Made by a program: the position numbers and the translations under genes. This document shows positions 12,464 through 22,142 of a stretch of DNA of 64,000 nt, in pieces. The stretch comes from Phialophora verrucosa (lineage: Eukaryota; Ascomycota; Eurotiomycetes; Chaetothyriales; Herpotrichiellaceae). A model generated the notes under the pieces. That model was not told where the DNA came from and made no database searches. It was given only the letters and a program-made list of their open reading frames with translations. The stretch lies in NCBI GenBank assembly GCA_002099365.1, contig MSED01000005.1, positions 806,001 through 870,000 of the forward strand. The letters are read 5' to 3'. The first letter of the stretch is position 1. Each line of letters starts with the position of its first letter.

Positions 12464-13515
12464 ACAACAAGCCGTGGATAGTAGCTGTTTGCGACTTGTT
12501 CTGATCCTTGGAAGCAAAATGCATCTCGATGGTCTTGGATGATAGAGAAAAGTGACATGAGCATGAATGTACGAGTATGAGTGACGAGAATATGAATATG
12601 CAAATCCGTGACACACGCACACACCTCTTGAAGCTGAAGATTGCGGCCTTGACATTGTCTTTCTTTCCTGCACAGAGAAGCCAGTGCTTGAACGCATTTC
12701 GTGCTTTGGACCCGCGGCCTTTTGCCATGGCAACCGCGAACGATTTCCGCTGACTGATAATTATCTGCTTCCCGTCGGCTGGGAAGAAGCCGTTTCTCTC
12801 AACGCACAAACAAAGCAGGCAGGCCAGGCAGACTCATTTTCATCGTGTCAAGCTGGCTTCGTGTGTCTTTGTGAACACGGGTCGCCACCTTTTTCCTGTT
12901 CAGCAGGAGAACACGCCAGCCTCACGTTGATCTGATATGCGTGTCAAAGCTCGGTGGATGGTATCTCAGGTTACAGTATCATGGCATACCTATGGAATAC
13001 CGGCGACGGCCAAGCTTCAGCAGATTTCGAAACAGCCTGACTGGCATTTCCCAACGGTGGCCTAGTCACTGATCAAACTTAACTTGAGCACGGTGAAACG
13101 GGTACCTTGACAGTTCAGCCACGACGAGGACTCCACCGCCCGGCACTAGATGAACTCATTCTTTGTCTCCTCGACACTCCTCTGCATTCCTCAGTTTATT
13201 GTTTCGGGTGCACGGTGATTGGTGACGCATTTTCCCGCATTGGGACCATCTGCGAACAAAGCAAACCGAGACGGGCCTCACTGTCCCCAACCTCGCAAGT
13301 GGCCTCATCGCCATGGCTACTGACTATGTACGGACCCCCCGTCACAGACTCAATCCGCAGAGACAAAGAAACAGAGCAGCAGGTGGCGCGAGTTTGGTAA
13401 GTGCTCTCTTTGATGCTGTACAAAGACTGATGGCTCTCCCCCCCTTCTATTCGCCTTCTTCCTTCACGACAAGAAGTCGCACGGCCATTGTACAAAGCAT
13501 TCCTTTCTTTGCGCT
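12464..13515. other. Intergenic region between NudF and the HMG-box gene
   Basis: No gene is supported. A GTAAGT donor-like site at 13397 follows two short upstream frames, so part of this is probably the 5' leader of the next gene, possibly with a leader intron. Confidence 0.5.
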
Positions 13516-16335
13516 ATGACTTCGGCCTCCAGTGACCATCATCTGCCCAACCTTCCAGCGTGGTATCGATTGCTGCCCAAACCCCCAACGGAGCGCTATA
13601 CCGCGTTACGTCGTACTTCGTCCCTCTCGCAGCATCATTTATTCCGTGACCGATCTCAAGACCAGGCTTCTGCTGGCGAAGATGGTGCCCGAAGAAACAC
13701 GGTCCACGTGCCTGCCTCCAAGAGCTCAAAGCCTACTACTGCCACTGCACAAGAGTATATAGGAGAGCTACAGAGACCTGTAAATGGTGGTTCTGGCTCC
13801 GCGTCCCCGCCCGCTCGAGGCCGTTCCCTGGAAATGGGAATCCGTTCTCATGCCCCTGCCGTGAGGAGCAATGCCAATTCCAAAGAAAACGTGTGCTTGT
13901 GTCCAGCAAGTCCCAAGATTCCGAGACCACGAAACTGTAAGGCCGCCTGCCTGATCGTGAGTCGTGAAGACGCTAATGCTTCCATAGCCTTCATATTGTT
14001 CCGCCAACATCAACAGGCTAGCATTATTGCGCAGAATCCTGGGATTCCGAACCCGGAAGTATCAAAGATTATTGGCGAACAATGGCGTGGTCTGTCCGCC
14101 GAGGCCAAAGAGGAATGGAACCTGCTTGCGGAAGTACGTTGAAATGAAGATGACTATCATTAACCACCTCACAAAGACCTTTGTATACTGACTTTTCTCC
14201 TTCTTTAGGAAGAGAAAGCCCGCCACCAACAACAGTATCCAGGTTATCGCTATCATCCACGGCGCAACGGCCGGGTCAGCAATCAGTCATCTGTGTCTGG
14301 ACCTTCGTCGGCAGAACCCCACGAGCCTTGCGCAAAGTGTGGTGGGAAGCCGCTGAACTATTACAACAACCCCCCAACACCCGTCTATATACCGCCCGCG
14401 TCCACTCCACAACAAACCATGGCCGTTACTGTCCCTGCGAAGCGTGGTTACGTTGTCAGTGCTGGACCACCGGGCCAGCGAATTTCGCCTGACCATGCCG
14501 GCTTCCAGAGAGTCGATTCTCGAATGATGTACGCCATTCCACCTCCTAGCCAAACCATCCCTACTCCTCCATCCGCTGAATCGCAAGATGCAAAGAGACG
14601 TCGCCTGGGCAATGGTGTCTACATACCTGCTCGGGAAGTCTATCCTGACGCAGCATACTCATACGTGCATTCTCCGACAACCAATGGTACATATGTCCGG
14701 CAGGAGGTTTTGCACCCTTCACATATCCAGCATGTCCAGGTCCCCAAACCGCAGATGGTATCGCCTCCTCGAGCATATCCTCGCCCCCCACCACTCCAAC
14801 CTATCCGCGCACCGCACCCACATCAGCGAAACCGTTCAAGCGTGGCTTTGCCTCCTATTGAAACGTTGGTATCACAGACGCCTACGAAGACATCCATGGC
14901 TCAGGTCCAGAGCTCGGGGGTTGAGGCCATGGTCATGTCCATCCCAGTTCTGAACAAGATCAAAGTTCTTTCTCAGCTGTCCGGGCCGCTACCGCCTCCT
15001 GGGATCACTTCACCGAAGCCGGACGTGCGGGGAGCTATCATTGCTGTGGAGGGTCTGGATGCAACCAGCGTCAACAGCATGACCAACTCTTTGGCTGAGC
15101 AATTGGAAAAGGAAGGCAAATTCGCAGTCAAGATCTTTGAAGGTCCAGACCCTTATCCTCTCCTCCACGAGGCCAGGACCGGCATTCATGGCCAGAAGAG
15201 AGGCATTGATGCGTATCTAAAACTAATGATCCAATGGCACCAGGTGAACCAAGAGATAGTTGCTTATATCACTTCAAGACCTGGCGGAGGACCAACCCCC
15301 ATGATCGGCAATCACGAGACAGGTCTTTGTTCGAGCGCAGTGGAAGAGAACCATCAGCCTCCACGGACACCAAACAACGTTGTTCGCACTGATGCACCAC
15401 CGCAACCAGAGTCAAGCAGGGTCGCCGACGCGGACGAACTCGACTCAGCTGTTTCACCCAAGACAGTCTTCGCCAGAGCTGCAGATCCTTCTGCCACGTC
15501 GGCTCCCCCTAACTCGACATCACACAGGGGCAGAAGTCTGAGTACGCCAGGACTTTGGACAAGCAATGAGCCCACTTCCTCCGGCCTTGACACTCGTCCA
15601 CCAACCTCGTCGTATGTGCGACCCCCGAACTCGAAACGCATTCCTCTTCCGCCAGCTTCACCCCCGCCAGTTTCACCCGGGCCATCTCAAGCCTCAACGT
15701 TGAAGCCACTGTCCCGTACCCCTCCTCCCACAGCCGCACCCGTCACGTTAAACACCAGCAACCTACCTCCGCCGCATGCTGCCACACCTAGCACCATCAC
15801 CAGCCCTGCTAGCAAGGCCCTCCCCGTGGCCATAGTTCCACACTTCCAACTCACAACTGTCGACGCCAGCTCAATCAGCATGCCCATCAACGACAGTTTC
15901 TCTCCACCAGCTCATTGGCAATGGTTTGCCACCATGTGGAGAGGCAGCGTTGGTCCAGACATTACCGTTGTCATTCGGGGCGTAGATGAAGAGCCAGCTG
16001 AGGGTGCAGATGTCAGCAAACCAACTTCCCTGCCAGGTATTTCCGGCGCCGTGAGTGCGGCCACTCCCACTGCAAGAGACAGACTTCCTAGCGTGGCGTC
16101 AAGCCAAACACACAGTGGTGGGACTGGAGTGGAGATTCGGTTGCATGATTCCAGGGCGGTGATTGTCAAGACGGGCATTGTCGGCTCGACCCTCCCAACC
16201 ACGAGGGGGGATGCAGGAGAAGAGAAGTCGCAGAGCAAGGAACCGACACCAGCGCAGCAGGCCAAGGAGATGGAAAATTGGCAGAAGGCGAAGAGGAGGG
16301 TCGGATTTGAGGTCGAGGAATTCTTGAGACGATAG
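13516..16335 (+). CDS. HMG-box (MATA/SOX-type) DNA-binding regulator with a thymidylate-kinase-like segment
   Basis: Probably a nuclear transcription regulator. The model joins 13516-13936, 13988-14133 and 14209-16335, 897 residues. The single HMG box spans about residues 138-205 across both introns. It starts RPRNSFILFRQHQ, continues through PNPEVSKIIGEQWRGLS and ends with the QYPGYRYHPRR basic tail typical of sequence-specific MATA/SOX boxes. A CAKCGG pair follows, then long Pro/Ser-rich disorder. Residues about 272-370 (15022-15320) resemble the N-terminal half of thymidylate kinase (IIAVEGLD) but lack the P-loop GKS. A second ordered block, about 790-897, ends the protein. Nothing visible reveals its target genes. 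The HMG box is certain; the exact start is less so because a 5' exon could exist. Confidence 0.85.
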
Positions 16336-16471
16336 ACGCCTTTGGCCACGCACGGTCATGGTTGATAGAATTCTTGTTTCGTCGATGCAGATAGAACATC
16401 AGGCACAACCTAGAGTTGGCGACTTGACCATTGTTCCAGGCCAACTTTCTAATCTATCACAAGAGCCTGTG

Positions 16472-18463
16472 TCACAATCTGGACCTGATCTCGGGTTTCT
16501 GTATCGTCTCCTCTCCCAATTCTACTAGCAACACCCCTTCCGCAACATCGTCACCCTCCTCGTTCTCCATCTCAATTGCCCACTTCACGATACCTGCCCG
16601 GGGACTGCGAACTTCCAACTCCATTTTCATCTGTTTGACAAAAGCGATCACCTGGTTTTCTTTTACTTCATCCCCTTCATCAACCAAGACCTCGACCAGC
16701 TTCCCGCTCATGGGCAGTATAATGTGCGTTTTGTTAGTGGGATCGCCTCTTCTGTGAGTCGATGCAGTAGCGTCTGCCGAGGAGGTCGTGCTGTTGAGCG
16801 TCATCTTGTAGCTTTGAGGCTCTTGGCCCGGAACCGTGTACGAGACGTCAGCGATGAGAGCCTCTGGGAATTCATTGCGAGTGATCCGTTCGATGGCGAG
16901 GTGGTGCGCAGGCGGCTTCGCCGTTGCGGCCGGCGCGTTCTTGGGGTCCTCCAGCACCACAGTCCAAGCGTCGCCTTTCCTGAAAGGCGTCGCCGAGGCC
17001 GCAACGGCCGATGCGTGGCTGCTGCTCAGCGACAGGGTCGGTATTGACGAGTCGAGACTGTCCGTTATGCTGGCCAGTTGTTGGCCTGACAGGACGAGAC
17101 TCTCCAAGTTCGTTTCCAGCCAGCTTGTGTCGGCTTCGCCTGAGGCAAAGGTCCTGTCAGCCAGGATAGCCTTCAGGATGTTCAAGTTGGTCTTGACTCC
17201 TGCGATCTTGGTCTCTTCCAGGGCTCGTCGTGCTTTCACAACACAGTCACCGAACGTCGAGGATGTGATGATGATCTTTGCCATCATGTTGTCAAAGTCG
17301 GAACCCACCACTCCTCCACGGGAGAGGTGGCTGTCAACCCTGATCCCGTTACCCGTGGGGAATTGTACATCGGTGACCTTTCCAATGCTGAGGGAGAACC
17401 CTGAGAGAGGGTCTTCTGCGCACAGTCTTAACTGGATCGATGCCGACTGTGGTGCCTTGTCCGCGTTACCGGATGGGATGTCTTGTGGGTTCTGGATCCC
17501 CTGAGCAAGTAGCAGGTGTTCCTTGACCAGATCAACTCCAGTGATGCATTCGGTGATGGTATGCTCCACCTGCAGTCTCGGGTTGATCTCCAGGAAGAAG
17601 AACCTATTTTGCTTGAGGTTGACCAGGTACTCCCATGTTCCAAGGCCCAAGTATTTCAGCTGCGCGGCCATCCTCACGGCCGAGTCAATGACTTGCGCGA
17701 CGACAGCCCGGCCCTGAACAGGGGCAGGGGCAACTTCGACGATCTTCTGGAACCGTCGCTGGACGCTGCAGTCTCGTTCCCAGAGATGCTTGACTCCGCC
17801 TCTTCCGTCACCGATGATTTGGATTTCGACATGCTTGTATCCATCCACGGCGGCCTGCTCTGCAAAGACCAGCCGACTCGGCGATTCAGCAACACAACTC
17901 CGTACGGCATTTTCGAGCGCGGCTTCACTTCTGACCAGGCGAATGCCTCTGCCTCCACCGCCGTCCACGGCCTTGATCATCAGAGGATAGCCGACTTGTT
18001 CGGCGAAGCTCCTGACGTCTTGCACACTGCCTGTCGGCCGATCCATGGCTTTGAGGACAGGCACGCCACACTCCGCCGCCAGGGCCTTGGCCATCAGCTT
18101 GTCTCCTGTGCGTTCCAGCACCTCCCACCCAGGGCCGATCACGACGCAGCTCGCCTCCGTCCACATCCGACTCGAGAATTCGGCGCTCTCACTCAGGAAA
18201 CCGTACCCGGGATGCACGGCGTCGATCTGGTTCTGCCTCACCACTCCGATCAAGTAATCAATATTCATGTATGATGCCGGACTCGGCGCCTTGATCGCAT
18301 GATGTGGTCGCCCCAGGGAGACATGTGTGCTGTCAGTGTCTGTGTAGATCGCGAACGTCGTTGGCGGGTTGGGCAGTTCATGGCACGACTGCAGTATGCG
18401 AATTGCTATCTCGCCACGGTTGGCGATCAAAATGCGCGTGATGCGGCGTTGAGGTGGTGGCAT
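16472..18463 (-). CDS. Acyl-CoA carboxylase alpha subunit (biotin carboxylase + biotin carrier) ending in SRL
   Basis: This subunit uses ATP and bicarbonate to carboxylate its own biotin for transfer to an acyl-CoA by a partner beta subunit. It is intronless, 663 residues. The biotin carboxylase domain begins at once (RILIANRGEIA at 10-20). It has the ATP-grasp loop GGGGRGIR (168-175), ERDCSVQRR (229-237) and EINPRLQVEHTITE (292-305). A short linker with a probable BT-like region is near 480-580. The carrier domain holds the biotinyl lysine at about K613 in VKQMKM, where most carriers have AMKM. There is no room for a mitochondrial presequence, and the last three residues are SRL, a canonical PTS1 peroxisomal signal. 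The gene is head-to-head with the carboxyltransferase at 18978. The substrate is unknown; the sequence does not look like textbook MCC-alpha or PCC-alpha. Confidence 0.88.
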   Translation of the reverse strand: MPPPQRRITRILIANRGEIAIRILQSCHELPNPPTTFAIYTDTDSTHVSLGRPHHAIKAPSPASYMNIDYLIGVVRQNQIDAVHPGYGFLSESAEFSSRMWTEASCVVIGPGWEVLERTGDKLMAKALAAECGVPVLKAMDRPTGSVQDVRSFAEQVGYPLMIKAVDGGGGRGIRLVRSEAALENAVRSCVAESPSRLVFAEQAAVDGYKHVEIQIIGDGRGGVKHLWERDCSVQRRFQKIVEVAPAPVQGRAVVAQVIDSAVRMAAQLKYLGLGTWEYLVNLKQNRFFFLEINPRLQVEHTITECITGVDLVKEHLLLAQGIQNPQDIPSGNADKAPQSASIQLRLCAEDPLSGFSLSIGKVTDVQFPTGNGIRVDSHLSRGGVVGSDFDNMMAKIIITSSTFGDCVVKARRALEETKIAGVKTNLNILKAILADRTFASGEADTSWLETNLESLVLSGQQLASITDSLDSSIPTLSLSSSHASAVAASATPFRKGDAWTVVLEDPKNAPAATAKPPAHHLAIERITRNEFPEALIADVSYTVPGQEPQSYKMTLNSTTSSADATASTHRRGDPTNKTHIILPMSGKLVEVLVDEGDEVKENQVIAFVKQMKMELEVRSPRAGIVKWAIEMENEEGDDVAEGVLLVELGEETIQKPEIRSRL

Positions 18464-18977
18464 CTCTGTCTAATGATCCCTTATGCCGTGTCCGAGGGCA
18501 GCCAGCGTCTATGTAGCCCAGCTTTGCCGTACGAGGTCTGTCTACGCCAACATGCCAGAAAGAAAGCGAAAGAGAGAAAGTATAGTCTACCCTGTCTACT
18601 TCGGTGACATAGGATTGAACCCAAGGGTTACGGAATATGGCTTCGGATAACATCGATATGTGCGCCGCTCCATACCCCCCCACAAGCCGAGGCTGTTCTC
18701 CGGATTCTACAGAATGCGGAGGGAACCGAGGATTAGCCTGACATCAGGGCATTTCCAACGTCCCCGAGCTCGCTCTAATCGTTGTGGTTTCCGTTCCTTG
18801 GATTGACATGCGAGAGAGAGGTAAGCTGTCCTGCAGGATCCGTAGTAGAAAGAGGCCGGAACAGTGAACGGGACGAGCTGAGAGGGGGCGGAACCTGGAC
18901 TGGACCCCTTCCTCTGAGGATCAATCAACACCAGTTGACCACTTCCATTCCGTCGGCCACCTTGGGGTTCAACATTC
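18464..18977. promoter_or_regulatory. Bidirectional promoter of the carboxylase alpha/beta pair
   Basis: 514 bp separates the two divergent start codons of genes whose products are expected to form one enzyme. Co-regulation is the likely reason. I could not identify a specific factor site, and no other gene fits. Confidence 0.6.
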
Positions 18978-21848
18978 ATGAGCAGTCTCAAAGACAAAGT
19001 CCTCACCCTCTGGAACAGCATGACTTCGAAAAAGCGTGACGCCTCATCATGGGGCGTCGAGGTCGATGATTCTGAAGAATCGGCCTCGACCGTCAGCGAT
19101 CCGGTTACCTCTCAGCCCACGAGCGCGCCTTCTCAACCTCGGCCAGGGCCTGACAAGTCGTACACAAGGCCCGCTACTGGCTCAGGAGGTGCCGGTCGCG
19201 ATGACCCCGTCTACTCACAGGCATCTGCTGTAGGGGACGACGATCCAGAAGGGCAGCGGGTGAGCCGGATCGACGACCCGGTATATGGCCAGCCTGTCGA
19301 GGCTGGTGCAAGGCCTCGCCAAGCAGCAGTAAACCAGGAAGGTAAAGGACAGGTGGACGCGGCGAACGACCCGGTTTATTCGCAGCCTCAGGTGTCGAGA
19401 GCAGCCACGGCCAGCGACCCAGTCTACGCACAAACTCAACCCGCACCAGCTGCGTCGGGCTCACCTGACCCAGGCCCAGGACAGGGGCAGATCTCAGCAG
19501 CCGACGACCCGGTTTATTCGCAGCCTCAGGTGTCGAGAACAGCCACGGCTAGCGATCCAGTCTATGCACAAACTCAGCCCGCACCAACTGCCTCGGGCTC
19601 GCCAGATCCAGGCCCAGGCCAGGGGAAGGCCTCAGCAGCTGATGACCCGGTCTCCTCACAACCCGGAAACCTACAAGGCAAGACCGTCGCCGATCCCGTC
19701 TACGGACAACAGATGGCACCTCCGTCCCCGGCAGGTCCACGTGTCTCAAGGCCAGGGACAGGCAGCAGCAGAATCCCCCCGGCAGATGACCCGGTCTCCT
19801 CACAGCCCGGCATTCAGCAAAGCAGGACCGTCGCAGATCCCGTCTATGGACAACAGGTGCCACCTCCTTCCCCGGCAGGTCAACGTGCTCCAAGTCCGGA
19901 GACAGGTAGTGGCAGCATCCCCTCGGCAGACGACCCGGTGTATTCCCAATCCAAGTCCAGCGCGTCGAGCCGTCTCTCGCAGCTGACATCGCAGATCTCT
20001 CCGCCCCAAAGCGAAGGCGAACCCCAAGCCGCCAACACCAAACGGGGCCGCAAGCCGAAGAAGAAGAACAAGGCCTCTGACCCCTCGTCCTCCCTGCCTG
20101 ACGACTACAGCGACATCCTCACGCACTTGTCCACGCTACGGCACATCGCGCAAACACCCGACCTCACGTCGCGAGGCTATCAGCGCCAAAAGACCAGTGG
20201 CAAGCTGTGGTCGCGCGAACGCATCGCGCAACTCCTCGACCCGGACACGTGGCGCGAGTTCGGCTCCGTGACGGGCACGGTCGAGTGGGAAAAGGACGCG
20301 GCCAACCCGCAGGCCGAGCACGTCCGGGCCTTCACGCCCAGCAACAACCCGCAGGGATTCGGGCGGGTGACGGACCCGAGCACGGGGCTGAGCCGCCAGA
20401 TCTACCTGACGAGCGACGACTTCAGCATCCGCAGCGGGCACGCGGACGGGTCGGTGGCGATCAAGACGCTGTACGGCGAGAAGCTGGCGCTGCGGCTGAA
20501 AGTGCCCGTGGTCAAGCTGGTCGACGGGTCGTCGGGCGGCGGCAGCGTCAGCACCATCATCACCAACGGCTACAGCTACCTGCCGCACGTGACGGTGCTG
20601 AAGACGGTCGTGCAGCAGCTCAACATGGGCATTCCGAACCTGGGCGCGGTGCTGGGTCCGGCCATCGGCCTGGGCGCCGCGCGCGTCGTGAGCACCCACT
20701 TCAGCGTCATGGCCGGCGACATCGGCAGCCTGTTCAACGCCGGGCCCAAGGTCGTCGAGGGCGCCACGTTCGAGGAGGGCCTCTCGTTCGCCGACCTGGG
20801 CGGGCCCGCCGTGCACTGCCGCAACGGCACCATCGACAACCTGGCCGCCGACGAGGCCGACTGTTTCCGCCAGATCCGCGCCGTGCTCGCCTACCTGCCC
20901 AACTGTGGCCAGTTCGAGGCCCCGCCGTGCGTGCTGCCTTGCCCCGACCCCGTCGACCGCGAGGATCTCGCCCTGCGCTCCATTATCCCCCGCAAGAAGT
21001 CGCGCATGTACAATCCCTACACGATCATCGAGTCCGTCGTCGACCGCGGCTCGTGGTTCGAGATCGGCGCCCTGTGGGGGCGCACCGGCATCTCGGGTCT
21101 CGCCAGGCTGGGCGGCAGGCCGGTCGGCGTCTTGAGCCTCAACTGCGAGGTCAACAGCGGCGCCTTGGACGCCCTGGGCAGCCAGAAGTTGATGAAGATG
21201 TTGAAGTTTTGCGATGTGTTCAATCTACCGGTCGTGCAGTTTGTGGATGTCCGTGAGTATTTTCGCCCTGTTATCTCCTATGCTAGACACACTCTCCCTC
21301 CTGTGCTACTCTATACTCTCTCGCGCGATATGTGCTACGTCCTATACTGACTCAATCCAGCCGGCTACGCCATCGGCACCGTCGCCGAACGCACCGCCAC
21401 CATGAAATGGGGCGTCGAACTAGGCAAGGCGTACTATACTACCACGACTCCCATCTTCACCGTCATCACCCGCCGCGTGTACGGCGTGGCCGGTGGCATC
21501 ATGCTCGACAGCCGCGATCCGTGGATGCGCATCGCCTGGCCGTCTGGCAGCTGGGGTTCGTTGCCCCTGGACGGTGGTATTGAAGTCGGGCATCGCCACG
21601 AGCTGAAGCAGATCGGGGAGAAAGAGGGGCCCGAGGCCGTCAAGAGACGGTATAAGCAGTTGGAGGACGAGTATCTCCGGTTGATGAACCCGGTGAGGAC
21701 GGCCACGCACTTCAATGTCGAGGAGATTGTGGACCCCAAGGACACGCGGAGCATTTGCTGCCGGTGGGTGAGGGAGATGTACGGCCTGCCGATGAAAGAG
21801 AGGTTGGCCGATCGGGCGAGTGGGAAGATCCATGCCGTCTTCACCTGA
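18978..21848 (+). CDS. Acyl-CoA carboxylase beta subunit (carboxyltransferase) with N-terminal DPVY-repeat arm
   Basis: It should move carboxyl from biotin to an acyl-CoA. The model joins 18978-21252 and 21361-21848 (108-bp intron), 920 residues; classical beta subunits have about 510-560. The catalytic part starts near residue 375 with LWSRERIAQLLDPDTWREFG. It holds the loop VDGSSGGGSVST (about 513-525), then FVDVPGYAIGTVAERTATM (about 754), ITRRVYGVAGGIM and WPSGSWGSLPLDGGIE. These replace the SGGARIQEG or SGGAYLP loops and the GGAY motif of PCC-beta and MCC-beta. The first 370 residues are disordered, with twelve DPV-x-x-Q motifs (19096-19950), then a basic KRGRKPKKKNK patch. No presequence or terminal PTS1 is seen. 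The gene is divergent from its likely alpha partner. Family call firm; substrate unknown. Confidence 0.87.
19365..19928 (+). repeat. In-frame tandem repeat, 2 x 138 bp then 2 x 144 bp, encoding DPVY units
   Basis: Four contiguous units start exactly at 19365, 19503, 19641 and 19785 and end at 19928. Units 1-2 encode 46 residues each, with NDPVYSQPQVSR or DDPVYSQPQVSR and SDPVYAQTQPAP halves. Units 3-4 encode 48 residues each, with DDPVSSQPG and DPVYGQQ halves. Degenerate copies flank both sides (19096, 19200, 19275, 19929). All lengths are multiples of three, so the arm can expand or contract without breaking the frame. Confidence 0.93.
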
Positions 21849-22142
21849 TTTGCATGGCTGGTGGTACACCACGCCACGCCGGGCAAATCAGCGTAGGAGG
21901 AAATGATCGTGTTTCCCGGTCTGATATAGCCATATACGAAAAGCACGGGGTTTAGCTTGGACATTGCATGACGGCCCTCATGTACCCGGTATTCGACCTG
22001 CGGCTTGTCTGCTGCGCTCGCGGTTGTTGTGTATTTCTTTCCTCTCCGGGACTCCCTGGGGCCATCTTGTCTGCAATGCGGCGGCCTTGGGTCTCTCCAA
22101 GTTAGACAGCCAGCTGAAACAGTATGGAGATGATCGGTCCTT
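21849..22142. other. Short convergent 3' spacer
   Basis: 294 bp between the 3' ends of the carboxyltransferase and the dehydrogenase-kinase gene. No feature seen. Confidence 0.5.

Noticed and set aside
17516..18274. 252-codon plus-strand frame opposite the biotin carboxylase
   Set aside because: Antisense shadow of a fully conserved domain.
18590..18660. tRNA-like B-box (GGTTCAATCC) on the minus strand
   Set aside because: No T-stem or acceptor pairing.
20207..21256. 349-codon plus-strand frame inside the carboxyltransferase
   Set aside because: Arg/Gly/His-rich shadow caused by high third-position GC of the real gene.
16472..21848. Calling the pair 3-methylcrotonyl-CoA carboxylase because HMG-CoA lyase is nearby
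   Set aside because: Beta loops lack the MCC pattern and the two loci are 20 kb apart with unrelated genes between.
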